Assembly (NCBI RefSeq): GCF_028649475.1
Contig: NZ_JAQSIP010000003.1
Coordinates: forward strand, 372,001 to 436,000
Source of the DNA: Curvibacter cyanobacteriorum
GTDB lineage: Bacteria > Pseudomonadota > Gammaproteobacteria > Burkholderiales > Burkholderiaceae_C
Reading direction: 5' to 3'
DNA: 64,000 nucleotides
Shown: positions 36,258 through 44,837 of the stretch, piece after piece
Layout of the letters: the number at the start of each line of letters is the position of its first letter
Position numbering within the stretch: the stretch's first letter is position 1
The notes under the pieces: model-generated
Told to the model about the DNA's origin: nothing
What the model saw: the letters and a program-made list of their open reading frames with translations, nothing else
Database searches by the model: none
Made by a program: the position numbers and the translations under genes

Positions 36258-37268
36258 TCACGACTCGGCCGAGAAGCCGATGCGCTTGACCAGGGGGCCC
36301 CAGCGCTCGAACTCGAGCTTTTGCGAGCGGCCCATTTCTTCGGGCGTGGAGCCCTGGGCGATCAGGCCCACGATGGCCAGGCTGTCGATCACGCTCTTCT
36401 CTTTGAGGGCCGCGTTGATGGCGGCATTGGCGGCCGCGACCACCGGCGCCGGTGTCTTGGCCGGGGCGTAGAAGCCAAACCATTCTTCGGTCGTCAGGTC
36501 AGCGAAGCCTTGCTCGGCGAAGGTGGCCACCTCCGGCAGGTAGGGCGAGCGCTTCTCGCCCGAGGTGGCCAGGATGCGCAGCTTGCCGGCCTTGGCGTTG
36601 GCGATGAAGTCACCGCTGGGCGTCACCATGGCGGCGATCTGGCCGCCCACCAGGTCGGTCACGCCGGGGATCGAGCCACGGTAGGGCACGTGGCGCATCT
36701 CGACGCCCGCGTTCAGGCCCAGCAGGGCCCCGATGAAGTGCGGCGTCGAGCCGGCCCCGGGCGAGCCATAGCTGGCGTCCTTGGGGTTGGCCTTGGCCCA
36801 GGCCAGGAAGTCCTTGAGGGTCTTCACGCTGGCCGGCACCAGGGGGCCCACGGCCAGGCCGTGGTGCATGACGGCTGCGATCGACACCGGCGTGAAGTCC
36901 TTCTGCTCGTAATTCATCTTGGTGTAGATGTGCGGGTAGATGGCCAGCGCCGAGAACGGCGACAGGGCCAGCACCGAGCCGTCGGCCGGCGAGGGCTTGA
37001 GCGATTCAAGCGCAATGCGGCCACCAGCGCCGGGCTTGTTCTCAACCACGCCGGCGTTCTTGGTGTAGGCGCTGCCCATCAACTTCTCGCCCACGCGGCG
37101 GGCCACGCTGTCGCCCGAGCTGCCGGCCGGGAAGCCGTAGTAGATCTTCACTTGTTCGACCAGTTGGGCGAAGGCGTTGAGCGGCAGCAGGCTGGCGCTG
37201 GAGCCCAGGGCGCCCAGGGCGGCGACGCTGCCCAGGCGCTGGACAAATTGACGGCGGTGTTGGTTCAT
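36258..37268 (-). CDS. Bug/TctC solute receptor in hydroxycinnamate operon
   Basis: A 336-residue receptor. The leader RRQFVQRLGSVAALGALG resembles a twin-arginine signal (RRxFxxxL), ending near NAFAQ. The mature part has YYGFPAGSSGDSVARRVGEK and HVPYRGSIPGVTDLVGGQI as in TctC proteins. It lies 47 bases after the SDR gene on the same strand, inside a hydroxycinnamate-degradation operon, so hydroxycinnamates or related aromatic acids are plausible ligands. No TctAB pair is present. Confidence 0.88.
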   Translation of the reverse strand: MNQHRRQFVQRLGSVAALGALGSSASLLPLNAFAQLVEQVKIYYGFPAGSSGDSVARRVGEKLMGSAYTKNAGVVENKPGAGGRIALESLKPSPADGSVLALSPFSALAIYPHIYTKMNYEQKDFTPVSIAAVMHHGLAVGPLVPASVKTLKDFLAWAKANPKDASYGSPGAGSTPHFIGALLGLNAGVEMRHVPYRGSIPGVTDLVGGQIAAMVTPSGDFIANAKAGKLRILATSGEKRSPYLPEVATFAEQGFADLTTEEWFGFYAPAKTPAPVVAAANAAINAALKEKSVIDSLAIVGLIAQGSTPEEMGRSQKLEFERWGPLVKRIGFSAES

Positions 37269-37315
37269 GGTGTGTCTCCGATGTTGTTGTGTGGGTGGGG
37301 TCGGCTGGGGCGGGC

Positions 37316-38101
37316 TCAGCGCGGCGCCATGCGCAGCGCGCCATCGAGGCGGATCACCTCGCCATTGAGGTGGCCGTTGGTCACGATGTGGCAGGCCAGT
37401 TGGGCAAACTCTTCGGGCTTGCCCAGGCGCGACGGAAAGGGGATGGACGCGGCCAGCGAGGCCTGCACGGGCTCGGGCAGTTGCTTCATCAGCGGTGTGG
37501 CGAACAGGCCGGGGGCCACGGTGCAGACGCGGATGCCATGCTGCGCCAGGTCGCGGGCCATCGGCAGGGTCATGCCCACCAGGCCGCCCTTGGAGGCGCT
37601 GTAGGCCTGCTGGCCCACCTGGCCGTCAAAGGCCGCGACGGAGGCGGTGAACATCATCACGCCGCGCTCGCCGTCTTCCAGCGGGGCTTGCTTGGCGCAT
37701 TGGGCGGCAAACAGGCGGCTGATGTTGTAAGCACCGATCAGGTTGACGGTGACCACGCGGCTGAAGTCCTCCAGCGGCGCGGCGCTGCCGTCTTTTTGCA
37801 CCACGCGCTTGGCCGTGCCAATGCCCGCGATGTTCATCAGGATGCGGGCCGGGCCGTGGGCCGCCGTGGCCTGGTCCAAAGCGGCTTGCACGCTGTCGGT
37901 GTTGGTGATGTCGCAGACGCAGGCGATGGCGCGGCCTGCGCCGTACTGGGCGTTCAGGTCGGCGGCCACCTGAGCGGCCAGCGTGGCGTTGACGTCGAGC
38001 ACGGCGACCTTGGCGCCGAGCCGGGCCAGTTCGCGGGCCGTGGCTTCGCCCAGGCCCGAAGCGCCGCCGGTGACCAGTGCGGCTTGTCCTTGGATGTCCA
38101 T
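37316..38101 (-). CDS. SDR 3-hydroxyacyl-CoA dehydrogenase of hydroxycinnamate pathway (CouN/Phd-like)
   Basis: A 261-residue short-chain dehydrogenase of the type II 3-hydroxyacyl-CoA group. The NAD motif is TGGASGLGEATARELA, then NIAGIG, the active site Ser in FTASVAAFDGQ and YSASKGG. It should oxidise the beta-hydroxy-phenylpropionyl-CoA made by the crotonase to the beta-keto-CoA. I chose the ATG at 38101: AAGGA lies upstream and the start touches the stop of the CoA-ligase gene (TGACATG), so the two are coupled. Confidence 0.88.
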   Translation of the reverse strand: MDIQGQAALVTGGASGLGEATARELARLGAKVAVLDVNATLAAQVAADLNAQYGAGRAIACVCDITNTDSVQAALDQATAAHGPARILMNIAGIGTAKRVVQKDGSAAPLEDFSRVVTVNLIGAYNISRLFAAQCAKQAPLEDGERGVMMFTASVAAFDGQVGQQAYSASKGGLVGMTLPMARDLAQHGIRVCTVAPGLFATPLMKQLPEPVQASLAASIPFPSRLGKPEEFAQLACHIVTNGHLNGEVIRLDGALRMAPR

Positions 38102-38102
38102 G

Positions 38103-39995
38103 TCAGTTTCCTTGCGGTTGGAGGGTGTTCGGCAGGGTGCCTTGGTGCAGCGCCTGCACCAGGGCGTCGCGGTGCTTGAGCACGGCACGTTGGTTGATCG
38201 AGCCCTTGTCGGTGACCTCGCCCTTGTCGATCGAGGGCGGCTCGGCCAGCAGCGCGGCGCGCGCAATGCGGTTGGCACTGCCGGTGGCATGGCTGGCCAG
38301 CTCGTTGACCACCTGCTGGAACTTGGCCAGCACCGGGGCGCTTTGCAGCACCTCGGCCCAGGGGGCATCGGCGGGCAGGCCGCTGAGGGCCCGGCAGGCC
38401 TGGGTCGGGAAGATCAGCGCGCCCACTTCCTTGAGGTTGATGCCGGTCAGCACCGCGTCCTGCACATAGGGGGCGCCGGCCGCCGTGATCTTGGCGCGCA
38501 GCGGACCCACGCTGACAAAGGTGCCCGTGGCCAGCTTGAAGTCTTCGGCAATGCGGCCGTCAAAGCGCAGGCCCTGGTGCACGTCGTTGGGGTCGATCCA
38601 CTGCACGGCGTCGCCGCTGCAGAAGAAGCCTTCGCTGTCGAAGTGGGCCGCGGTTTCCTCGGGCGCACGCCAGTAGCCCGGGGTGATGTTGGGGCCGCGG
38701 TAGCGCACCTCGGTCTTGCCGTCGATGTCCACCAGCTTCAGGGTCAGGCCCGGCGTGGGCACACCCAGGTCGCCCGACTTGACTTGGGGGCCGGTCACGA
38801 AGATCGCAAACGGGCCCGATTCGGTCATGCCCAGGCCGGTGCCCATGACGATGCGTTCGCCCACTTCTGCTTCCTGCAGCTGGTGCAGGTCGTCCCACAC
38901 CGACTGGGCCAGTGCGGCACCGGCGTAGAAGAACATGCGCACCCGCGACAGCAGGTTCTTGCGCAGCACGTCGTCGGTCTTCATCGCGTTGGCGATGGCC
39001 TCGAAGCCGGTGGGCACATTGAAGTACACCGTGGGGGCGATCTCGCGCAGGTTGCGCAGGGTTTCCTGCATCAGCGCGGGGGTGGGCTTGCCGTCGTCGA
39101 TGTAGAGCGTGCCGCCGTTGTAGATCGTCAGGCCGACGTTGTGGTTACCACCGAAGGTGTGGTTCCAAGGCAGCCAGTCGATCAGCACCGGGGGCAGGTC
39201 GGGGTCGGCCAGCACCGGCATGGACTGGCGCATCTGCTGTTGGTTGGCGCACCACATGCGGTGCGTGTTGATGACCGCCTTGGGCAGTTTGGTCGAGCCC
39301 GAGGTGAACAGGAACTTGGTGATGGTGTCCGGTCCGGTGGCTTGCAGCGCGGCGTCTACGGCCTCGGTGTCCGCGGTGTTCAGCAGGGCCTGCCAGTCGG
39401 TGTGGGCACGGCCCTCCACCTGGCCATGGACCAGCACCACCTCGGTCTCGGGGGCCACCGCGGCGGCGATGGCGCGGCCGTAGCGGCTGCCGTCGGTGGC
39501 AAACACCAGACCCGGCGTCAGGGTGTTGAGCACATGGCGCAGCTTGTCGTAGTCCTGGCTGACGGTTGAGTAGGCCGGCGAAGCCGGGCAGTGCGGGATG
39601 CCCGCGAGCAGGCAGCCCAGTGCCAGCAGGGCGTGTTCCAGGCTGTTCTCGCTCAAGATGACCACCGGCCGTTCGGTGCTCAGGCCGCGGTTCAGCAGCG
39701 CCTGGGCAATGCGGCGCGCGGTGCTCAGCGCTTCGGCGTAGCTGACGTGGCGCCAGTCGCCGGTGCGGCCATCGGCCAGGCGCTCGCGCTGGGCCATGAA
39801 GGTGCGGCTGGGCTCGGTGCGGGCCCAGTGCAGCAGGCGGTCGGTCATGCGTTCGGCATGGCTGTCGAGCGCCTGCTCGGCCTGCAGGTAGCGGGTGCCG
39901 GCCTCACCGTCTTGCAGCGTGACGCGGGTCACGCCGAAGGTCAGCGGGCGGTAGCGCGGCGCAGCGGCGCCTGAGGGGCGGTTTGTCTCTGTCAT
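38103..39995 (-). CDS. fcs: Feruloyl-CoA / hydroxycinnamate CoA ligase
   Basis: A 630-residue acyl-adenylate-forming enzyme, matching the length of bacterial feruloyl-CoA synthases. The P-loop reads FLFTSGSTKLPKAVIN, followed by GTGLGMTESGPFA, RYRGPNITPGYW and FDGRIAEDFKLATGTFVSVG. The C-terminal catalytic Lys is likely in TDKGSINQRA. It activates ferulate, p-coumarate or caffeate with ATP and CoA. It sits 56 bases after the crotonase gene and directly before the SDR gene. Confidence 0.93.
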   Translation of the reverse strand: MTETNRPSGAAAPRYRPLTFGVTRVTLQDGEAGTRYLQAEQALDSHAERMTDRLLHWARTEPSRTFMAQRERLADGRTGDWRHVSYAEALSTARRIAQALLNRGLSTERPVVILSENSLEHALLALGCLLAGIPHCPASPAYSTVSQDYDKLRHVLNTLTPGLVFATDGSRYGRAIAAAVAPETEVVLVHGQVEGRAHTDWQALLNTADTEAVDAALQATGPDTITKFLFTSGSTKLPKAVINTHRMWCANQQQMRQSMPVLADPDLPPVLIDWLPWNHTFGGNHNVGLTIYNGGTLYIDDGKPTPALMQETLRNLREIAPTVYFNVPTGFEAIANAMKTDDVLRKNLLSRVRMFFYAGAALAQSVWDDLHQLQEAEVGERIVMGTGLGMTESGPFAIFVTGPQVKSGDLGVPTPGLTLKLVDIDGKTEVRYRGPNITPGYWRAPEETAAHFDSEGFFCSGDAVQWIDPNDVHQGLRFDGRIAEDFKLATGTFVSVGPLRAKITAAGAPYVQDAVLTGINLKEVGALIFPTQACRALSGLPADAPWAEVLQSAPVLAKFQQVVNELASHATGSANRIARAALLAEPPSIDKGEVTDKGSINQRAVLKHRDALVQALHQGTLPNTLQPQGN

Positions 39996-40051
39996 TTTGT
40001 TCTGCTCGGGCTGTGGGTCTGGAGGAGGGCGCTGGGCACACCGGGGGGCGT

Positions 40052-40846
40052 TCAGTCCTTGCGCACTTTGTCGGCGCGGCCTTCGAGGAAGGCGCGCACG
40101 CGTTCCTTGGCGTCCGGGGCGCTCTGGGCGATGGCGGCCATCAGCGCCTCGGTGAAGAAGCCCTGGTCGGCCGGTTGCTCGGCGATGCGCGGCAGCGCGT
40201 GCATCAGCGCGTAGTTGGTCAGCGGGGCGTTCTCGGCCACCCGTTTGGCCAGTTCCAGGGCTTTGTCAAAAGCCGTGCCTTCGGGCACCAGGTACTGGGC
40301 CATGCCGATGCGTTCGCCGTCGGCGGCGTTGTAGACGCGGCCGGTCAGCATCATGTCGGTCATGCGGGCCGCGCCAATCAGGCGCGGGATGCGCACCGCG
40401 CCGCCGCCACCCACAAAGATGCCGCGCGAGCCTTCGGGCAGGGCGTAGAAGGTGGTTTCGTCGGCCACCCGGATGTGGCAGGCGCTGGCCAGTTCGAGGC
40501 CGCCGCCGACCACCGCGCCGTGCAGCGCGGCGATGACGGGGACCGGGCCGTGCTGCACGCGCTCCAGCGCGGCGTGCCACATGCGCGAGTGGTGCAGGCC
40601 CTGGCCGGCGTCGCGCTCTTTGAGTTCGCTGAGGTCCAGGCCGGCGCAGAAGTGCGGGCCTTCGCCGTCGATGACGGCAGCGCGCACCGTGGCGGGCAGG
40701 TTTTCGAAGGCGTCGCGGATCGCCAGGATCAGGCCGTCGCTGAGCGCATTGCGCTTGGTCGGCCGGGTCAGGCGGATCACGGCCACTTCTTGGCTGGCGC
40801 CGTGGAATTCAACTTTGAGGTCTGGATTGGAGGAGGTCTGGGTCAT
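40052..40846 (-). CDS. Enoyl-CoA hydratase (crotonase), hydroxycinnamoyl-CoA hydratase
   Basis: A 264-residue crotonase. The oxyanion-hole stretches are HFCAGLDLSELK and HGAVVGGGLELASACHIRVA, and ALPEGSRGIFVGGGGAVRI carries the Glu region. In the classical route a feruloyl-CoA hydratase/lyase makes vanillin directly. Here the presence of an SDR and a CouO-like hydrolase suggests it stops at hydration, giving the beta-hydroxy-CoA. The length (264, not about 275) and sequence differ from the vanillin-forming Ech, but this judgement is by eye. It is the first gene of the minus-strand operon. Confidence 0.85.
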   Translation of the reverse strand: MTQTSSNPDLKVEFHGASQEVAVIRLTRPTKRNALSDGLILAIRDAFENLPATVRAAVIDGEGPHFCAGLDLSELKERDAGQGLHHSRMWHAALERVQHGPVPVIAALHGAVVGGGLELASACHIRVADETTFYALPEGSRGIFVGGGGAVRIPRLIGAARMTDMMLTGRVYNAADGERIGMAQYLVPEGTAFDKALELAKRVAENAPLTNYALMHALPRIAEQPADQGFFTEALMAAIAQSAPDAKERVRAFLEGRADKVRKD

Positions 40847-40863
40847 GATGGCGTTCCGTTGTT

Positions 40864-40896
40864 GAATTCATTATGGTTATGAAACATAATCAATTC
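40864..40896. promoter_or_regulatory. Inverted-repeat operator between divergent hydroxycinnamate genes
   Basis: GAATTCATTATG (40864-40875) and CATAATCAATTC (40885-40896) are inverted repeats matching at 11 of 12 positions with a 9-base spacer. They lie 18 bases upstream of the crotonase start and about 70 bases from the divergent amidohydrolase start. The size and symmetry suit a MarR-type regulator, as CouR controls such genes elsewhere, but no MarR gene is adjacent. Confidence 0.75.
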
Positions 40897-40965
40897 AAGC
40901 GAGCCCCACTCGTTTTTTTATAAGTACTTACCCTTGCATCCGATCCACCCAATCAAGGAGACTTC

Positions 40966-41844
40966 ATGGATTACAAGAACCTGATCGCGATTGACATCCA
41001 CACCCACGCCGAAGTGAGTTGCTGGAACCCGTTTGACAGTTACGGCGAGGAGTACGACCGCGCGGCCGACAAGTACTTCGGCAGCAACCGCCGCCCGACC
41101 ATCGAGGAAACGGTGGCTTACTACCGCGAGCGCAAGATCGGGCTGATCATGTTCACGGTGGACAGCGAGTCCAAGCTGGGGCGTCGCCGCATCCCCAATG
41201 AAGAGATCGCCGAGGCCGCCAAGAAGAACAGCGACATGATGATGGCCTTCGGCAGCATCGACCCGCACAAGGGCAAGATGGGCGCGCGCGAGGCCGAGAA
41301 GCTGATCACCGAGCACGGCGTGCGCGGCTTCAAGTTCCACCCCACGGTGCAGGGCTACCACCCCTACGACAAGATGGCCTGGCCGATCTACGAGGTCATC
41401 AACCACTACAAGCTGCCGGCCATCTTCCACACCGGCCACAGCGGCATTGGCAGTGGCATGCGCTGCGGTGGTGGCCTGCGCCTGGAGTACAGCAACCCGA
41501 TGCACTTGGACGACGTGGCGATTGACTTCCCCGACATGCAGATCGTCATGGCCCACCCGAGCTTCCCGTGGCAGGACGAGGCCTTGTCGGTGGCCACGCA
41601 CAAGCCCAACGTCTGGATCGACCTGTCGGGCTGGAGCCCCAAGTACTTCCCGAAGCAGCTGATCCAGTACGCCAACACCCTGCTCAAGGACCGCATCCTG
41701 TTCGGCAGCGATTACCCGCTGATCACCCCCGAGCGCTGGATGAAGGACTTCGAGGTCGCCGGCTTCAAGCCCGAGGTGATGCCCGGTATTCTGAAAGACA
41801 ACGCCGTGCGCCTGCTGGGCCTGGACAAGACCGACCCGGCTTGA
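40966..41844 (+). CDS. Amidohydrolase-family 4-hydroxyphenyl-beta-ketoacyl-CoA hydrolase (CouO/Kce-like)
   Basis: A 292-residue amidohydrolase_2 (TIM-barrel) protein. The metal motif is DIHTHAE near the N terminus, then GFKFHPTVQGY, FHTGHSGIG, MAHPSFPW and FGSDYPLIT with the conserved Asp. By analogy with CouO of Rhodococcus jostii and its Agrobacterium counterpart it should hydrolyse the beta-ketoacyl-CoA to a hydroxybenzoate and acetyl-CoA. It starts at the ATG at 40966 behind AAGGAG and is divergent from the ligase operon across the shared operator. Confidence 0.85.
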   Translation: MDYKNLIAIDIHTHAEVSCWNPFDSYGEEYDRAADKYFGSNRRPTIEETVAYYRERKIGLIMFTVDSESKLGRRRIPNEEIAEAAKKNSDMMMAFGSIDPHKGKMGAREAEKLITEHGVRGFKFHPTVQGYHPYDKMAWPIYEVINHYKLPAIFHTGHSGIGSGMRCGGGLRLEYSNPMHLDDVAIDFPDMQIVMAHPSFPWQDEALSVATHKPNVWIDLSGWSPKYFPKQLIQYANTLLKDRILFGSDYPLITPERWMKDFEVAGFKPEVMPGILKDNAVRLLGLDKTDPA

Positions 41845-41857
41845 GGCAGGCCGCGCG

Positions 41858-43042
41858 TCAGAACGAGACGCGCACACCCACGTCCAAGCCGGTCGAGCTG
41901 TGGTTCACATTGTTGGACCCCATGACCGGTGACAGGGCGCCAGCGCCATAGGAGCTGGCGCTGATGGAGGCCCCACCCGAGTTCTGCACCCGTGCCACCG
42001 TGGTGTAGACGGCGCTGCGTTTGGACAGGTTGTAGACCGCGCCCAGCGCCAGCTTCTGGGCCTTGGCGCCGTCCAGTTTGGCGCTGCTGAACGAGGCCAG
42101 CCACTGCGTGTTGCCGAACGGCGCCTGGAGCCCCAGGCTCCAGGCCCGGGTGCTTTGCTGGTTGCCGGCTTGAACCAGGTCATTGAGGGTTTGCTTGGCC
42201 AGCACCGTCATGACCTTGACGCGGTCGAACTGGTAGGACGCGCCGAGGTTGGTGTCGGTGTATTCCCCCGCACGCGTCACCGTGCTGCCGCCCTGGGTGC
42301 CGCTGCCCGCCAGCCCATTGCTGCCCAAGGTCTGGGTCAGCGGCGCATAGCGGGTCTGGCCGTAGGCCACCGCCACGTCGAAGCGGTCCCGCTGAATGCC
42401 CAGCCGCGCCCCCGCGTAGCGCCCGTTGCCGGAGGTGTCGACACCATCTTGTTGGGCGTTGCTGCCGTGGTTGCCTGACGCCAGCATGGCCTGACCATAC
42501 ACACCGCTGCTCATCTTGGGCAGGAAGTAGCCCACGGCGTTCGAGGCGCGCAAGAAGGTGTTGGCCGACGCCGAGCCGGTGTAGCTGGCGATCAGTGTGC
42601 CCACCCCGTTGCCATTGAAAGGGTCGTTGTTGCCGTAGTTTTGCCAGGTGGGCGTGGTGTCACGGCCCAGGCGGAGTTCGCCGTAGTCGCTGCTGAGGCT
42701 GACGGTGGCGCGGCGGTTGAACAGGAAGCCGCCCGAGGCCACGTCATTGGTCTGGTTGTTGGTGCTGCTGCCGCTGGGGCCGCTGCCATTGGCGGGGTTG
42801 AGCCCGCCCTCGAGCCAAAAGTTGGCGGCCAGGCCGGCCCCCAGGTCCTCGGAGCCCCGCAGCCCCAGCGCGCTGCTGCTGTTGCCCGAAGGGGCCAGGC
42901 CCGTGACCCGGCCACTGCCGGTTTGCACCGTTTCGTAGGACAGGTCCAACACGCCAAAAAGATGGACCGCCGCATGGGCGGGAGCCAGACTGGCGACGCC
43001 CAGGATGGCGCCGGTGAGCAGGGGGTATTTGAATTGCATCAT
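41858..43042 (-). CDS. Omp32-family general porin, first of a tandem pair
   Basis: A 394-residue Gram-negative porin. The signal peptide ends at AHA (PLLTGAILGVASLAPAHA). The mature barrel starts AVHLFGVLDLSYETV and holds GLRGSEDLGAGLAANFWLEGG, RRATVSLSSDYGELRLGR and a C-terminal F (VGVRVSF), all marks of the 16-strand beta-proteobacterial porins. It is convergent with the amidohydrolase gene (gap 13 bases). It likely admits anionic nutrients; specificity is not evident. Confidence 0.92.
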   Translation of the reverse strand: MMQFKYPLLTGAILGVASLAPAHAAVHLFGVLDLSYETVQTGSGRVTGLAPSGNSSSALGLRGSEDLGAGLAANFWLEGGLNPANGSGPSGSSTNNQTNDVASGGFLFNRRATVSLSSDYGELRLGRDTTPTWQNYGNNDPFNGNGVGTLIASYTGSASANTFLRASNAVGYFLPKMSSGVYGQAMLASGNHGSNAQQDGVDTSGNGRYAGARLGIQRDRFDVAVAYGQTRYAPLTQTLGSNGLAGSGTQGGSTVTRAGEYTDTNLGASYQFDRVKVMTVLAKQTLNDLVQAGNQQSTRAWSLGLQAPFGNTQWLASFSSAKLDGAKAQKLALGAVYNLSKRSAVYTTVARVQNSGGASISASSYGAGALSPVMGSNNVNHSSTGLDVGVRVSF

Positions 43043-43248
43043 GGGTCCTCAGCCAGCAAAGAAAGGCGCTTCGGGGCATTCAGCCCCTGCGACGCCGGGA
43101 AGGGCATGATCGGACCTGTGCCGTGGGTGCCGAGCCGTCGCGGCCCATCCAATCTCTCGGAGGCCGGTCTGTCTCCTTGGGCGGCCAGCGTGGGGTCCCA
43201 GACCCGGGTCCGGCGGGCAGTGTTCAGGGCTGGCGCGTGTGTCGTGCC

Positions 43249-44439
43249 TCAGAAACTCAGCCGCAACCCGAGGTCCCAGCCGGTGCTGGGGCCGTTCACG
43301 TTGCCGGGGCCCGAGGCGGCTGGCAGCCCGCTGGAGCTGTTGGAGCTGGCCGCCATCGAGGCGCCGCCGGTGTTGCGCAAGCGGGCCCAGCTGAAGTACA
43401 GGGCGCTGCGCTGGGACAGGTCGTACACCGCACCCAGGGCCCATTTGCGGGCCTGGGCCCCGTCCAGCCGCACGGCGCTCAACGACGCCAGCAGGTGGTA
43501 GCGCCCGCTGGGCAGTTGCAGGCCGACGCCCCAGCCGCGTGTGCTTTGCTGCTGCCCGGGCTGGCCGACGTCCTGCAGGGTCTGGCGCGACAGCAGGGCG
43601 GTGAAGGTGCCGCCCTCGAACTGCTGCGTCACGCCCAGGCTGCGGTCGATGAAGGTCCCGGCCAGCACCGGGGCGCCGCCCTGGGTGCCACCACCGGCCA
43701 GCGCGTTGCTGCCCAGGGTCTGGGTCAGGGCGGCGTAGCGTGTCCGGCCCGTGGCCAAGACCCAGTCGGTGTAGGGCAGTTTGAAGCCCAGGCGCGCACC
43801 GGCGTAGCGCCCATTGCGCGAGGTGTCGACCCCGTTCTGTGTTGCTTGGCTGGCCTGGTTGCCCGAGGCGACCATGGCCTGGCCGTACCAGCCGGTGGCG
43901 GCCGCGGGCAGGAAGTAGCTCACCGCGTTGGAAGCGCGCGAGAAGGTGCTGGCCGCGGCGTCCCCGGTGTAGCCGGGCAGCATGGCGCCAACGCCATTGC
44001 CATTGAAGGGGTCCAGCGTGCCGTAGTTCTTCCAGCTCGGGGTGTCGTCGCGGCCCAGACGCAGTTCACCGGACCCGTCCTTCAGGCTGAGGGTGGTGCG
44101 CCGGTTCAGGATGAAGGGGCCCGGGGGCGTGTCCAGGGCCTGGTTGTGGCTGGCACTGCCGCTGGCCCCGCTGCCGTTGCTGGGGTCGACCGAGCCTTCG
44201 AGCCAGATCAGCACCGACAGGCCTGCCCCCAGGTTCTCGCTGCCCCGCCAGCCCAGCGAACTGCTGCTGTTGCCGGAGGGGGATAAGCCTGTGGACCGGC
44301 CACTGCGGGTCTGCACGGTCTCGCGCGACAGGTCAATGACACCAAACACCGTGACCTGGGGTGGGGGCAGGGCTTGCGCGCCCACCAGGGGGCTCAGAGC
44401 GGCCAGCGCCAGGGGGCGCAGACAAGGGGGCCAAACCAA
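43249..44439 (-). CDS. Omp32-family porin, second of the tandem pair (TTG start)
   Basis: A 396-residue paralogue of the porin at 41858-43042, with the same motifs (GWRGSENLGAGLSVLIWLEGS, RRTTLSLKDGSGELRLGRDD, final F). I place the start at the TTG at 44437-44439. AGGAG lies eight bases before it, and the following LRPLALAALSPLVGAQA gives a short signal peptide. No ATG fits. The weak start codon may lower expression. The barrel diverges from its partner mostly in loops. Confidence 0.88.
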   Translation of the reverse strand: MVWPPCLRPLALAALSPLVGAQALPPPQVTVFGVIDLSRETVQTRSGRSTGLSPSGNSSSSLGWRGSENLGAGLSVLIWLEGSVDPSNGSGASGSASHNQALDTPPGPFILNRRTTLSLKDGSGELRLGRDDTPSWKNYGTLDPFNGNGVGAMLPGYTGDAAASTFSRASNAVSYFLPAAATGWYGQAMVASGNQASQATQNGVDTSRNGRYAGARLGFKLPYTDWVLATGRTRYAALTQTLGSNALAGGGTQGGAPVLAGTFIDRSLGVTQQFEGGTFTALLSRQTLQDVGQPGQQQSTRGWGVGLQLPSGRYHLLASLSAVRLDGAQARKWALGAVYDLSQRSALYFSWARLRNTGGASMAASSNSSSGLPAASGPGNVNGPSTGWDLGLRLSF

Positions 44440-44791
44440 AGGAAAGTCTCCTAGCGTCAGTCAGGGGCGGGGGGGATGAAGGGCTGCGGGCCTGATCGGG
44501 CGTGCCGCGTGGGGCATGATTTCAGCGCGTGGGGGCTCGCGCCATCGGACGGCGCCGGCTTCGGTACCGGCGGTTGGGTTGGTGCCCCCAGGGGCGGGCA
44601 CCGGGCCGCTGTGTGGCGCCCCACCGCGGCCAGGGCCGCCACGTGCGTGTCCAACGGGACGGAGCGCGGCGGAGCGGGATGGTGGGGATGCGGCGGGCGG
44701 CGGGACGCCGGGGCCCGGCGGCGACGGCCTCACTGTCCAGATCGGGCGTTGGCGCCTGCGGGTCGCTGCCAGACCGGCCTCGGCCCGTGCT
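44440..44791. other. Long GC-rich intergenic region between porin and gntR genes
   Basis: About 350 bases between divergently transcribed genes with no supported gene. Several open frames cross it, but they overlap one another in all frames and have Arg/Gly/Pro-rich translations, as chance open frames do in GC-rich DNA. It should hold the promoter of the second porin. No repeat or RNA structure stands out. Confidence 0.4.
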
Positions 44792-44814
44792 TTGTTATAT
44801 GTCGTCATACAACA
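44792..44814. promoter_or_regulatory. Candidate GntR operator upstream of gntR
   Basis: The element runs TTGTTATATGTCGTC and then ATACAACA. Its outer TTGT and ACAA are inverted, and the inner TATGTCGTCA (44798-44807) recurs in opposite orientation upstream of the Bug gene at 45848. It lies 23 bases before the gntR start codon, as for autoregulation. Confidence 0.6.
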
Positions 44815-44837
44815 TGAGGGGCGCTTATCATCGGGCC

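Noticed and set aside
34423-36471. A 682-residue plus-strand open frame
   Set aside because: Antisense to the acyl-CoA dehydrogenase gene, Gly/His/Gln-rich, no family.
40052-40846. Crotonase as a vanillin-forming feruloyl-CoA hydratase/lyase
   Set aside because: No vanillin dehydrogenase is present, and the SDR plus amidohydrolase genes imply a dehydrogenase-hydrolase route. Not excluded by sequence alone.
40864-40896. Inverted repeat as a transcription terminator
   Set aside because: It is AT-rich, lies upstream of both divergent genes and has no T-run; an operator fits better.
44476-44817. Open frames of 110-115 residues in the porin-gntR gap
   Set aside because: They occur in several frames on both strands with Arg/Gly/Pro-rich translations, as chance frames do in GC-rich DNA.
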